Below are positions 6,834 to 17,282 of a DNA stretch of 64,000 nucleotides, one piece after another (position 1 is the first letter of the stretch; every line of letters begins with the position of its first letter). The DNA is taken from assembly GCA_902800185.1 (NCBI GenBank), contig CADCDK010000002.1, positions 175,651 through 239,650 of the forward strand. The letters run 5' to 3'. A program made the translations under genes and the position numbers. The DNA is from an uncultured Prevotellaceae bacterium (lineage in GTDB: Bacteria > Bacteroidota > Bacteroidia > Bacteroidales > Bacteroidaceae). Under the pieces are notes generated by a model. That model saw nothing but the letters and a program-made list of their open reading frames with translations, had not been told where the DNA came from and made no database searches.

Positions 6834-9800
6834 ATGAATTACCGCTTTATTGAACTGTCCAAGAGGGCTTTATATGGCTTGCTCTTGGCTGTTGTCTGTG
6901 GTGGATTCACAGCGTGTAAGGATGATTACGACCTTGACGAGCCGGGCAATTACCCCAGCTTCCTCAATGGTCCGATCTACTCTACGCTGAAGAATCCGGA
7001 ATCATCAGGATTGGTAGGGACGTTCAAGGACTACATCCGCCTCATCGACGATTTGGGGCAGGCGGATATGTTGGACAGAACGGGTTCTGTAACTATCTTC
7101 CCTGCCAACGACGAAGCATTCCAACGCTTCTACAGCAACAACAATTGGGGAGTGACATGCTATGAAGACCTGACAGCCGCTCAGAAGCGTCTTCTGCTTC
7201 GTTACTCTATGTTGAAAAACGCGCAGCTTGTGACCATGCTGTCCAATGTACCCTTCAGTGGTGGTACAACCTCCAGTGTTGACAAGGGTGTCGCCATCAA
7301 GCAGACTACCTACTCGGCACTGACCGACTCCATCCAGCATTTCATCGGTGCAGCCAACTTCCCCCAGAACAACAAGTACTGGGAACGTTTCTACACCCGT
7401 GGAATCGACATGGTGACAGATGGTACTGAGCCGATGATGGTACACCTCACCAAGGAGTATCTGAACAAGAACTCCATCAGTCACCTCGAGGGCGACGCCA
7501 ACAGTGACTTCGCTATCATCACCGGTACACCCTACACAACGGACAAGTCTTACGTTTTCCGTAACCAGATCATCACACCTGCTCCCAACCTGCAGGGTCT
7601 GACCTGTTCCAACGGTTACATCCATCAGCTGGAAGACGTGCTCGTTCCGCCGGGAAATATGGCGGAGGTGATCCGTACCAGTTCAAACACCCGCTACTTC
7701 AGCCGCATGCTTGAACGCTTCTCCGCTCCTTTCTCCGATCCCAGCACGACCGCAGCCTACAACGCTACGGTGACTGAGTTCAACGAGACAGCCGAGCGCA
7801 ACGGCTCCAGCGAGCGCATGACTCCTATCGACACCATCTTCCAGAAGCGCTACTTCAGTGCCCGTTCTCAGGGCGGTGGCTCTTTGTCGATTGACCCCAA
7901 CCGCAACCGCTTCAACTACCTGTTGAGCTTCGACCCGGGATGGAACACCTATAACACCGGTGCTACGGGCTCCAACGCCCTTTCAGACGTAGCTGCCATG
8001 TTCGTTCCGACCGACAAGGCCATGTGGGACTTCTTCACCAAGGACTCGAAGGGTATCAACATCATGAAGCGCTACGGCCAGCATCCCGTCAGCGAGGGTA
8101 TGTCTGAGCAGGACTTCCTTGAGGACCTCGATGATATCGACATCAACGTGGTCAAGGACTTCCTCAACAACTTCATGAAGGCTTCGTTCTCCGCCTCTGT
8201 TCCCAGCAAGTTCGCCAGCGTGGTGAAAGCCGGCTCGGGTGACCCCATGGGACTGACCGTCAACGACCTGGAGAGAGACGAGGCAACTGGCAAGTACGAT
8301 GTACGCATCACCAACAATGGTGTCATCTACATGCTGAACAAGGTATTCTCGCCCGACCGCTTCAGTGCTGTTACAGCTCCGATGCTGTTTGCCGAGGATA
8401 TGAACATCTTCCGCGACGCAGTGAACGACGGTGACGCCTCTGAGCCCATCGCCAACTACCTGCCCATCAACCTGAACTACTATGCTTACCTCCTCGCCAT
8501 GAGTTCCAACTACGGACTTCTCGTTCCTAACGACGAGGCATTCGGAGGCTTCTATCTCGACGCTCCTTACTTAGGTTACTCTCCCCGCTTCCTCAACTTC
8601 GTGTATGATCCGAGTGTGGAGCCCGGTAACCCCTACGTGCGTTGCTACTCTTATCCCGCCAAGAAGGATGCCGCAACCGGATTCTACGTGCGCGATGAGA
8701 GCAAGGACTCTACGGAGCTGGCTGGAAGCTCGTTCCCCGCATCACAGTTCAAGGACATCCTGAACACACATACCATCGTGCTTGAGACTGGCGGAACACT
8801 GGAGACCAACAACTACTACCTCGGTAAGAACGGTGCCGGTCTCGAAGTGTCGGTCAACAGAAGCGGATATACCGAGGATGGAAAGACCTTCTACGGAACC
8901 ATCCGCAGCGGTGCCCAGATTGACAACGGTCGTCCGGTTTCGCGCATCGTGGCCATCAACGACCAGGAGAATGGTACGACACTCGTTCTCGACCATCCTG
9001 TGGAAACCCCGATCACATCGGTATTCGCCACGTTCTATTCCAACCGTAACGGTACCAAGCTGAACGTGAATACAGAGAACCCCGTGAAGGACTGCTCACG
9101 CTTCTCGGAATTCCTTTCACTCTGTATGGGTCGCCTTGCCGGTACAACGACGGAGGTACGTACTTCACTCCTCACCATGGCGTATGACGAAAGGGAGAGA
9201 GCTGCGAAGATACCTCTCTACACCATCTTCACCAACAACCCCGGTGGCGTAGGTGCCCAGAAGTGTCCCGATATGGACGTGAACTTCTTCAAGTCGTATA
9301 ACTACACGGTCTATATGCCCAACAACGATGCCATGCAGAAGGCATACGCAGCAGGTCTTCCCACTTGGAACGACGTGCAGGCTGTATCCAGAGATAACTC
9401 TCTCTCCGCTTCACAGAAGCAGGAGAAGGTGCGTGCTATGTGTGAAGTGATCAACGCCTTCGTGCGCTACCACTTCCAGACCAACTCGGTATTTGTTGAC
9501 AAGAACATTAAGGCTCAGGAGTGCCTGACCGCTGCCTTGAACAGCAACAGTGTTCCCTATCGTGTGAACGTCAGCGGTGTTTCCGGACAGGAAACGCTGC
9601 GGGTTACAGACAATACTGGTGTCACCATCAGCATTGAGAAGAACCCTGCCAAGATGCAGAACCAGATGGCTCGAGACTTCATCTTCAACGACCTCTATAC
9701 AAGGGCTACAGGTATCGTTACCTCTTCATTCTCCGTGATTCACGAAATCGATACTCCGCTCAATCCTACGGAAAAGAGCATCATCGAGGAGTATGGCGGA

Positions 9801-9848
9801 ACGAAGACGGCCGACGGCATCTACCGATATGACTACACTTTCGAGTAA
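6834..9848 (+). CDS. Large fasciclin (FAS1)-domain surface lipoprotein
   Basis: The 1004-residue protein begins with a lipoprotein signal ending GGFTAC (Cys28) followed by acidic residues (KDDYDLDE), typical of surface-exposed Bacteroidetes lipoproteins. At least four FAS1-like boxes recur: VTIFPANDEAF (86-96), AAMFVPTDKAMWDFF (about 387-401), YGLLVPNDEAFGGFY (about 560-574) and YTVYMPNNDAMQKAY (about 823-837). FAS1 domains mediate adhesion or ligand binding. As first gene of a co-directional run with SusC and SusD (20-base gap), it probably captures or scaffolds the imported glycan or glycoprotein at the cell surface. No catalytic motif was seen. Confidence 0.85.
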   Translation: MNYRFIELSKRALYGLLLAVVCGGFTACKDDYDLDEPGNYPSFLNGPIYSTLKNPESSGLVGTFKDYIRLIDDLGQADMLDRTGSVTIFPANDEAFQRFYSNNNWGVTCYEDLTAAQKRLLLRYSMLKNAQLVTMLSNVPFSGGTTSSVDKGVAIKQTTYSALTDSIQHFIGAANFPQNNKYWERFYTRGIDMVTDGTEPMMVHLTKEYLNKNSISHLEGDANSDFAIITGTPYTTDKSYVFRNQIITPAPNLQGLTCSNGYIHQLEDVLVPPGNMAEVIRTSSNTRYFSRMLERFSAPFSDPSTTAAYNATVTEFNETAERNGSSERMTPIDTIFQKRYFSARSQGGGSLSIDPNRNRFNYLLSFDPGWNTYNTGATGSNALSDVAAMFVPTDKAMWDFFTKDSKGINIMKRYGQHPVSEGMSEQDFLEDLDDIDINVVKDFLNNFMKASFSASVPSKFASVVKAGSGDPMGLTVNDLERDEATGKYDVRITNNGVIYMLNKVFSPDRFSAVTAPMLFAEDMNIFRDAVNDGDASEPIANYLPINLNYYAYLLAMSSNYGLLVPNDEAFGGFYLDAPYLGYSPRFLNFVYDPSVEPGNPYVRCYSYPAKKDAATGFYVRDESKDSTELAGSSFPASQFKDILNTHTIVLETGGTLETNNYYLGKNGAGLEVSVNRSGYTEDGKTFYGTIRSGAQIDNGRPVSRIVAINDQENGTTLVLDHPVETPITSVFATFYSNRNGTKLNVNTENPVKDCSRFSEFLSLCMGRLAGTTTEVRTSLLTMAYDERERAAKIPLYTIFTNNPGGVGAQKCPDMDVNFFKSYNYTVYMPNNDAMQKAYAAGLPTWNDVQAVSRDNSLSASQKQEKVRAMCEVINAFVRYHFQTNSVFVDKNIKAQECLTAALNSNSVPYRVNVSGVSGQETLRVTDNTGVTISIEKNPAKMQNQMARDFIFNDLYTRATGIVTSSFSVIHEIDTPLNPTEKSIIEEYGGTKTADGIYRYDYTFE

Positions 9849-9868
9849 CACCTTATTATATATAGGAT

Positions 9869-12800
9869 ATGAAAACAAACAAGATAAAATATCTGTTCCT
9901 CGCCGTCTTTGCACTGTTCTCCACAGTTGCGATGGCACAGGGAACCCGTATCTCGGGTACGGTCAACGATGCTGACGGCCCCGTGATGATGTGTAATGTC
10001 GTCGAGGTCGATGCCAACAACCGTATCGTATCTCAGGGCCAGACCGACATCAACGGTAACTTCTCCATGGAAGTGATGAATACGAAGAACAAGCTGAAGA
10101 TCTCGTATATCGGATATAAGACCAAATTACTGCCTATCGGTGACAAGACCGTGTTCGACGTAACGCTCGAAGACGAGAACATGATTACCGAGGTCGTGGT
10201 CGTTGCCAAGAAGAAGTTCAACAGCGGCGGTCTCGCCATTCCCGACAATGAGGTGTCTGTGGCAGCACAGACCTTCAACATGAGCGAGGTGGAAGGTCTG
10301 TCCTTCACATCTGCCGACGAAGCACTGCAAGGTAAGATTGCCGGTCTTGACATTATCGCCAACTCTGGTAACCTCGGTGCCGGTACTTCCATGCGCTTGC
10401 GTGGTGTGACATCGGTCAACGGTTCTGCCGAGCCTCTGATCGTCGTCGATGGTAACATCTTCGACAACCCCGATGAGAACTTCGACTTCACCAACGCCAA
10501 CGAAGAGACATACGCCTCACTGCTTTCTGTGAACCCGCAGGATATCGACAAGATCGACATCCTGAAGGACGCCGCCGCCACAGCTATTTGGGGTTCGCGC
10601 GGTGCCAACGGTGTAATCTCGATCACCACCAAGCGTGGTGCGCGTGGTAACACAAAGGTTGACTACTCCTTCCGACTCCAGGCTTCATGGCAGCCCAAGG
10701 GCTACAACCTGCTCAATGGTGACGACTACACCATGATGCTGAAGGAGGAGTTCTACAACCCGACACAGAACAGAAACTACACCAACAACATCAACGAAAT
10801 CAACTATCCCACCTTCGACCAGTGGGCTGACGCTCCGAACTGGAACAACAACACCGACTGGGTGAAGGAAGTGACACAGACCGGTATCAGCCAGTATCAC
10901 TACGTGGTGATCTCGGGTGGTGGTGAAAAGGCCAACTTCCGTATCTCCGCAGGTTACGACCGCCAGGAAGGTACCATCATCAAGCAGACCCTGAACCGTT
11001 TCTCGACGAAACTCGTGCTCGACTACTTCGTCAGTGACCGTATCAAGTTCTCGACCACCTTCCCGCTTACCTACACGGAGAACAACCGTAACTATACCGA
11101 CATCCTGCCTATCGCACAGAAGATGGCGCCTAACATGAGCGTTTATCGTCAGGGTGCCGACGAGCAGGACACCAACGAGTACTATATCATGATGCCGTCG
11201 GGCGCCAGCGACGAGGCAGGTTCTTCCGTAACGGGAACTTCTTCTCGCCAGCTCTCAGCCATCCGCTCACTGGGTAACCCCGTCGCCATCGCCGACCTCG
11301 CATGGCGCAAGGAGGAGACCTACCGTATCTCACCGGAGTTCAAGCTCGACTACTACCTCCTCGGCAAGGAAGACGACCACACCCGTCTCGACTATACGGG
11401 ACTGGTCTATATCGACATCTTCTCGAAGAGTGAGCCCAAGTACTGGCCCGGTTCGCTGTCCACCGACGCATGGAGCACCGGTAACTACAACCACTCCGAG
11501 CAGTACGACTACAACTCGCTTTCTATCACAACCCGCCACACCCTGACCTTCACACCGCACTTCAAGAACCAGGACTGGTTCTCAACGATGTTGATCAGAG
11601 GTGAGCTCACAACAGGTACCAACAACCACCAGAACCTGGTGACTTCCAACATTCCCCCCGGAATCACCTCACCCTCTGTACCGGGTCACCTGCGTAACAT
11701 GAGCACCGGTAACGGTGAGTGGCGTTCTATGTCAGGTATCTATTCCGGACACCTTTCCTACAAGTCACGCTACGCCATGGACTTCTCGCTCCGCGTGGAT
11801 GGTACGACCAAGTTCGGTGACAAGAAGAAGTGGGGTTACTTCCCCGGACTCTCCGGACGTTGGAACATCAGCGACGAGCCGTTCATGAAGTGGTCCAGAA
11901 AGTGGCTCTCCATGTTGGCATTCCGTCCCTCTTGGGGTATCGTGGGTAACCAGCCTGGAAGCGAATACTTGCAGTATGCCAAGTACAACATCAGCGGTAT
12001 CTACGCAGGACAGAGCGTTGCCTATCTCGAAAGCTTACAGCTCGACAACCTGCAGTGGGAGCGCACGATGTCATACAACATCGGTGGTAACTTCGGTTTC
12101 TTCAACGACTTGATCACCGGTGACTTCAACTACTATTACAAGAAGACCAAGAACCTGCTGATGTCAGGTGTACGTATTCCCTATACCAGCGGTTTCTCCT
12201 CACTGCCCTGGACCAACGTCGGCGACATGGAGAACAAGGGTTGGGAGTTGAACATCGAAGGTAACAAGTTCATCAAGATCGGCAAGTTCTCGATGAGTGC
12301 CAACTTCAACATCTCTCAGAACTTCAACGAGATCCTCAAGATGGACGAGAGCGTGCTCGAGTCTATCAACAGCGAGTGGAAGGCTTCCGACAGAACGGGA
12401 TACCTCAACCGCATTCAGGTGGGTAACCCCCTCGGATCTATCTACGGCTATCGTTACAAGGGCGTTTACCGTTACGAGTATGACGACCTGATCGAGATGA
12501 GAAAGGATCCCGTAACGGGCGTAGAGCTCAGCGAGGATGCCTACAGACAGAAGCTGAACGACTGGTTCGCCAGCTCTACCGATGCTGACCCGCACACGGC
12601 TCCCGTGGTTCTCGACGACAACGGAAGAGTGGTGCTGAACTCCAACGGCACACCCAAGAGCCTGATGTATGACTACGATGGAACGAACTACTACTTCAAG
12701 GGTGGTGATGCCATCTATGAAGACGTGAACCACGACGGACAGATCAATGGTCTCGACGTTGTCTATCTCGGAAATGCCAACCCGAAGTTCATGGGTGGTT

Positions 12801-13270
12801 TCGGATTCAACTTCTTCTATGGCGACTGGTCGCTGAAGACCAGCTTCAGCTTCCGTACCGGTATGAAGGTCGTGAACAGCGCACGTAGAGGCTTGGAGGA
12901 AATGTACGGTTCTTACAACCAGCTGTCGTCCGTGAACTGGCGCTGGCGCAAGAGCGGTGATATCACCCAGATGCCTCGCGCTCTCTACAACACGGGATGG
13001 AACTCCCTCGGTAGTGACCGCTATGTGGAGGATGCTTCTTTCGTCCGTCTCAGCTATGTTCAGCTGAACTACAACTTCAACAAGAAGCTGCTCAAGTCCC
13101 TCGGCCTGCGTCGTCTGCAACTGAGCGTCTCTGCACAGAACCTCTTCGTCTTCTCCAAGTATAGCGGCATCGAGCCTGAGGTGGCACCGAAGACATGGGG
13201 CGTGGCTTACGACGGATCACTCACACCGCGTTCTAAGTCGGTTACTTTGAATATTAACGTTGGTTTCTAA
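9869..13270 (+). CDS. SusC-like TonB-dependent outer-membrane transporter (first copy)
   Basis: 1133 residues: signal peptide cleaved after AMA (residue 23), carboxypeptidase-regulatory-like beta-sandwich (25-105, with DINGNFSM and ISYIGYKT), then the plug domain with LRGVTSVNGSAEPLIVVDG (177-195) and the family signature ILKDAAATAIWGSRGANGVI (231-250). A long beta-barrel follows, ending in an aromatic-rich strand and terminal Phe (LNINVGF). SusC proteins import oligosaccharides using TonB energy and pair with the SusD lid encoded 13 bases downstream. It shares about the same architecture as the second SusC (19210-22554) but differs clearly in the barrel, so the two pairs probably handle different ligands. 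Confidence 0.95.
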   Translation: MKTNKIKYLFLAVFALFSTVAMAQGTRISGTVNDADGPVMMCNVVEVDANNRIVSQGQTDINGNFSMEVMNTKNKLKISYIGYKTKLLPIGDKTVFDVTLEDENMITEVVVVAKKKFNSGGLAIPDNEVSVAAQTFNMSEVEGLSFTSADEALQGKIAGLDIIANSGNLGAGTSMRLRGVTSVNGSAEPLIVVDGNIFDNPDENFDFTNANEETYASLLSVNPQDIDKIDILKDAAATAIWGSRGANGVISITTKRGARGNTKVDYSFRLQASWQPKGYNLLNGDDYTMMLKEEFYNPTQNRNYTNNINEINYPTFDQWADAPNWNNNTDWVKEVTQTGISQYHYVVISGGGEKANFRISAGYDRQEGTIIKQTLNRFSTKLVLDYFVSDRIKFSTTFPLTYTENNRNYTDILPIAQKMAPNMSVYRQGADEQDTNEYYIMMPSGASDEAGSSVTGTSSRQLSAIRSLGNPVAIADLAWRKEETYRISPEFKLDYYLLGKEDDHTRLDYTGLVYIDIFSKSEPKYWPGSLSTDAWSTGNYNHSEQYDYNSLSITTRHTLTFTPHFKNQDWFSTMLIRGELTTGTNNHQNLVTSNIPPGITSPSVPGHLRNMSTGNGEWRSMSGIYSGHLSYKSRYAMDFSLRVDGTTKFGDKKKWGYFPGLSGRWNISDEPFMKWSRKWLSMLAFRPSWGIVGNQPGSEYLQYAKYNISGIYAGQSVAYLESLQLDNLQWERTMSYNIGGNFGFFNDLITGDFNYYYKKTKNLLMSGVRIPYTSGFSSLPWTNVGDMENKGWELNIEGNKFIKIGKFSMSANFNISQNFNEILKMDESVLESINSEWKASDRTGYLNRIQVGNPLGSIYGYRYKGVYRYEYDDLIEMRKDPVTGVELSEDAYRQKLNDWFASSTDADPHTAPVVLDDNGRVVLNSNGTPKSLMYDYDGTNYYFKGGDAIYEDVNHDGQINGLDVVYLGNANPKFMGGFGFNFFYGDWSLKTSFSFRTGMKVVNSARRGLEEMYGSYNQLSSVNWRWRKSGDITQMPRALYNTGWNSLGSDRYVEDASFVRLSYVQLNYNFNKKLLKSLGLRRLQLSVSAQNLFVFSKYSGIEPEVAPKTWGVAYDGSLTPRSKSVTLNINVGF

Positions 13271-13283
13271 AACAGAATCAGAT

Positions 13284-15125
13284 ATGAAAGTCAAGAATAT
13301 ATTTAAAATAGGTGTTGTGGTGGCTGCCGTAGCGTTGCCGCTCACATCATGTAACGACTTCCTGACCATCTATCCGACGGACAAGACCATTGGCGAGGAC
13401 TTCTGGAAAACCAAGGAGGACGTGAAGCAAATGGTGGCAGGTGCCTATAGTAAGATGGCTGAGGGCAACATCCAGGAAAAAGCCATCATGTGGGGCTCTT
13501 ACCGTTCTGATGAAATGGAAGTCTATACATCCTTGAATAGTAAGGCCATCGACAATATCGACGCGGCAAACATCATGCCGAGTAACGGATATTGCGACTG
13601 GAGTGCTTTCTGGGATGTGATCAACCGCTGTAACATCGTGCTGAACCACCTGGATGACGTGACAGCTGCTGACCCGCAGTTCTATCAGGGTGACCGCGAA
13701 GAGGCGGAAGCTCAGATGAGAGCACTGCGCAGCCTTTGCTACTTCTATCTTGTCAGAGCTTTCCGCGATGTTCCTTACACCACCCACTCCTACGAGAAGG
13801 ATACCGAGGTGGAGCCTGTTCCTCAGCATAACCCCGACAGCGTACTGCAGTGCTGCATCGCTGACCTGGAGTACGCCCAGACCAAGGTGCTGAACTCGGG
13901 AGCTTATCCCGATCTGCGTAGCAACTACGCTTTCTTCACCAAGAACTCTGTATGGGCACTGATGGCAGACATCTATCTCTGGAGAGCTTCCATGAAGCAC
14001 AACACGGATCCGAGTGGTGCCAATGACGACTATCTGAAGTGTATCGAATACTGTGACAAGGTGATTGCCGCCATGGATGCCAAATACCGCAAAGACATGG
14101 CAGAGATGAGCAGTCTCATCCGTATTGACGAGAAGGATATCTACCACCTCATCGACGGTTCTATAGCTCATCAGAGTATCTTCGGTGCGCAGCGCAACTC
14201 GAGAGAGAGCATCCTCGAGTGGCAGTTCCAGAACCTCTCGGGCTATGGAAACACCACGCTCGCTACCTGGTACATGAGACGTGCCAGCAACAAGGCAGAA
14301 CCTAATGTGTATGCTTCCATGGAGTGCTTCTTCCAGACGGGTAACAGCTCTACCAAGAGCGTTTATCTGAATCAGCACGACTATCGTTTCTGGAACAACG
14401 TCTTCGACGTGAACAACTCGCTCGAGAAGCAGCTCGGTATCCGTAAGATGGTGGCAACCTCTGACTGGTATTCCAACACTTTGAGACGTACCACCAACGG
14501 ACAGAAGAAGTCTGAAGCTTCAACATCTTCCTACGATACCTATGGTATGGACTGGATTGTGTATCGCCTGACAGACATCATGCTGATGAAGGCTGAGGCC
14601 CTCGTCTGGGCTGATGGCGGTGCAAGAGGTACTGCACAGTACAACGAGGCTTACCAGCTGGTGAAGGAAGTGAACGACCGTTCATGGGTTCCCCTCCGCA
14701 CACGTGCCAGAAACTCTGTGGAGACCGATGCCGACAAGACTTTGCTCGACTCTCTGACCTGGTCTTCTACCTTTGCTACACAGGCCGGTATGGAACAGCT
14801 TGTCCTGGCAGAGCGCCTGCGTGAGCTCTGCTTCGAGGGAAAGCGCTGGTTCGACCTGATGCGCTACGCTTATCGTCACATGACAGGTGTGGACATCACC
14901 AAGAGAATGGTGGAGTATGACGATCCGGAGAACAATCCGGCTCTCTATGAAGACATGAAGACCCTGATGGTTAGAAAGCTGGCTTCCGGTGGTGAGTCGG
15001 TCAAGGCCAAGATGAAGGCAGAAGCCCATCTCTACTGGCCCATTCCGCTCAGCGACACCAAGGTCAACTCGCTCCTGATTCAGAATCCTGTATGGAAAGA
15101 GGACAAATCAATGGAAAAAAACTAA
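13284..15125 (+). CDS. SusD-like glycan-binding lipoprotein (first copy)
   Basis: The 613-residue protein starts at ATG 13284; an in-frame GTG at 13260 falls inside susC and was rejected. The lipobox is PLTSC followed by NDFLTIYPTD, the classical SusD start. Helical repeats follow, with an RALRSLCYFYLVRAF segment (TPR-like helix of SusD) and the conserved C-terminal block ERLRELCFEGKRWFDLMRY (nt about 14812-14870). It should form the lid of the SusC pore encoded immediately upstream. The gap to the next FAS1 gene is 6 bases. Confidence 0.94.
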   Translation: MKVKNIFKIGVVVAAVALPLTSCNDFLTIYPTDKTIGEDFWKTKEDVKQMVAGAYSKMAEGNIQEKAIMWGSYRSDEMEVYTSLNSKAIDNIDAANIMPSNGYCDWSAFWDVINRCNIVLNHLDDVTAADPQFYQGDREEAEAQMRALRSLCYFYLVRAFRDVPYTTHSYEKDTEVEPVPQHNPDSVLQCCIADLEYAQTKVLNSGAYPDLRSNYAFFTKNSVWALMADIYLWRASMKHNTDPSGANDDYLKCIEYCDKVIAAMDAKYRKDMAEMSSLIRIDEKDIYHLIDGSIAHQSIFGAQRNSRESILEWQFQNLSGYGNTTLATWYMRRASNKAEPNVYASMECFFQTGNSSTKSVYLNQHDYRFWNNVFDVNNSLEKQLGIRKMVATSDWYSNTLRRTTNGQKKSEASTSSYDTYGMDWIVYRLTDIMLMKAEALVWADGGARGTAQYNEAYQLVKEVNDRSWVPLRTRARNSVETDADKTLLDSLTWSSTFATQAGMEQLVLAERLRELCFEGKRWFDLMRYAYRHMTGVDITKRMVEYDDPENNPALYEDMKTLMVRKLASGGESVKAKMKAEAHLYWPIPLSDTKVNSLLIQNPVWKEDKSMEKN

Positions 15126-15131
15126 CGGCGT

Positions 15132-17264
15132 ATGAAAACGATTAATTATAAAAGGCTTTTTAGCCAAATAGCGGTTGTGGCTGCCATCCTGCCTGCCGCC
15201 ATCGGACTGACCAGCTGCTCTGAGGACTTGGACGAGTCGAACCTCTATACAGCAACCGGCCAGACCATCGAAGACTATCTTGCTTCGGAGCCTGAGTTCA
15301 GCGACTTCAACTACATCCTGCAGAGGGCTGGACTTGACAAGGTGCTCAGCGCATACGGAAAGTACACCTGCTTCGCACCCGTGAACGAGGCTGTGCAAAT
15401 CTATGTGGACAGCTTGTGGAACGACACCACTCGCACCGACCATAACGGTATGAGCGTGGAAGGCGTTGAGGGACTTTCAGACTCTCTCTGCGTGGATATT
15501 GCCAAGTTCCACCTCGTGGACTTCCGCGAATACTGGGCTGTCGATATGGGACCTGGTACGACCATCACCACCATGCTCGGACGTGAGCTCACGACCAGTG
15601 TGAACAGCGCAACGGGTAACACTGTGGTGAACTCGTATTCTGAGATTACCAGCATCGACAACGAGCTGGAGAACGGCGTGCTGCACGTGCTCAACCGCAT
15701 GCTGACACGTTCCAACAGCTTGCTGCCTAACGAGTTGGGTAAGTACACCTTCTTCAGCATCTTCGCTGAAGCATTGCAGAAGACGGGTCTGGCTGACTCG
15801 CTGCTCGAATCTGTGAAGCGTCAGCCGAATGGTGACCCCATGGAGTACACCGTGGATAACTCGTACAACTTCTATGTACCCAAGGATTGTGCCGTTGGTT
15901 TCACGCTCTTCGTAGAACGCGACGAGTTCCTGAGACGTGCAGGCATCACCTCTTTCGAGAAACTTCGCGAGTATGCCAACCGTACTTACGAGAACTGTGA
16001 TCAGTGGTATGACTATGTGAAGCAGAACCACATTCAAGTCAGTACGGGTGAGGACTATACCAATCCTTGGAACTGCGTCAACATGTTTGTTCGCTACCAC
16101 ATCGTCAAATACAAGATTCCGTATGACAAACTGGTCTATACAGGTCTGAACGAGGCAAGTGCCAAGGTGGGCTTCTATGAGTACAACGAGACCATGCTGC
16201 CCTTCACACTGATGAAGGTTTCTGCTGATGAAGTGGCTGGAACACGTTACGTGAACCGCATCATCTCGAACAACACCCTGATCGAAACGATTCAGGAGAA
16301 CTCAGAAGACACCGTGGAGACCTCCAGCGGCAACTCTTACGACTATGTGCTGGATGTTCCCAAGCACGACGTCATCCTGCCCGGTTATGCCATTGAGCAG
16401 AGCAAGGAATACCAGCAGCCTCTGAATGGTTATATCCACTGTATCAACGGTATCTTGACCTACGACCAGAGCGTACCTCAGCAAGTGCTGCGTGAGCGTC
16501 TGCGTTTCGACGACGCTGCTCTCTTCCCGGAGATGATGAACAACAGCTTCCGTTGCGCAACCTATGCTTACATCAACAGTAAGAACGGTGGTAAGTCAGG
16601 TGCTGAAGCTGCCCTTGGCGGTGACTACATCCGTATCCCGTACAACTACTTCGACTATATGAAGATGTACAACGGCGACGATACGCACATGTATTACCTC
16701 TCAGGCTCAGGCAATGGTTGGAGTAACTATCAGAAGGATGAGTTCAACTGTATGGGTGCCTTCGACTTTGCCATGCGTCTGCCGCCCGTTCCGGCTGGTA
16801 TGTATGAAATCCGTATGGGTTATACAGCCAACGGCAACCGAGGCATGATGCAGGTATTCCTTGGAAGAAACAACAACCAGAGTCAAATGGCTGCTACGGA
16901 CATCCCGCTTGACATGCGTAACGTGCCGTCAACGACCAACAACCAGGCTGACGAGAACATTGCTACCGGTTGGACCCTCTACACCAATGAAAAGGACTGG
17001 GGTGTACAGACCGATAAGAACATGCACAACTTAGGTTGGTTGCGTGGACCGCTCTACTACCTGGTAGGATCGACGCTTGCACGTGCCAACGCTCAGGACT
17101 TGCGCCGTGTCGTTTACAAAGGCCCGCTGGATCAGGGCGAGTACTGGCTGCGCTTCAAGACGGTGCTGCCGGAGAACACGGGTACACAGTTCCACCTCGA
17201 CTATATCGAGCTGGTTCCTGAGTACGTCTATAACAACCCGCTTTATTTGGAGGACTTGTTCTAA
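15132..17264 (+). CDS. FAS1-domain lipoprotein with C-terminal carbohydrate-binding-like module
   Basis: 710 residues with a lipobox GLTSC and acidic start (SEDLDESN). The N-terminal half contains a FAS1 box, YGKYTCFAPVNEAVQIY (nt about 15355-15405), and further FAS1-like segments, one with YNFYVPKD. The last 240 residues change character: NYFDYMKMYNGDD, FAMRLPPVPAGMYEIRMGY and YWLRFKTVL fit a beta-sandwich that could bind sugar. Encoded between SusD and another FAS1 lipoprotein with gaps of 6 and 18 bases, it is likely a surface glycan-binding protein (SusE/F position) of the locus. The ligand is unknown. Confidence 0.83.
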   Translation: MKTINYKRLFSQIAVVAAILPAAIGLTSCSEDLDESNLYTATGQTIEDYLASEPEFSDFNYILQRAGLDKVLSAYGKYTCFAPVNEAVQIYVDSLWNDTTRTDHNGMSVEGVEGLSDSLCVDIAKFHLVDFREYWAVDMGPGTTITTMLGRELTTSVNSATGNTVVNSYSEITSIDNELENGVLHVLNRMLTRSNSLLPNELGKYTFFSIFAEALQKTGLADSLLESVKRQPNGDPMEYTVDNSYNFYVPKDCAVGFTLFVERDEFLRRAGITSFEKLREYANRTYENCDQWYDYVKQNHIQVSTGEDYTNPWNCVNMFVRYHIVKYKIPYDKLVYTGLNEASAKVGFYEYNETMLPFTLMKVSADEVAGTRYVNRIISNNTLIETIQENSEDTVETSSGNSYDYVLDVPKHDVILPGYAIEQSKEYQQPLNGYIHCINGILTYDQSVPQQVLRERLRFDDAALFPEMMNNSFRCATYAYINSKNGGKSGAEAALGGDYIRIPYNYFDYMKMYNGDDTHMYYLSGSGNGWSNYQKDEFNCMGAFDFAMRLPPVPAGMYEIRMGYTANGNRGMMQVFLGRNNNQSQMAATDIPLDMRNVPSTTNNQADENIATGWTLYTNEKDWGVQTDKNMHNLGWLRGPLYYLVGSTLARANAQDLRRVVYKGPLDQGEYWLRFKTVLPENTGTQFHLDYIELVPEYVYNNPLYLEDLF

Positions 17265-17282
17265 TTTAAACCTGCAAGCAAT

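Noticed and set aside
12200..13120. Long frames antisense to SusC, SusD and GH43 genes
   Set aside because: They are shadows created by codon bias opposite strongly supported genes, and lack starts, promoters and recognisable domains.
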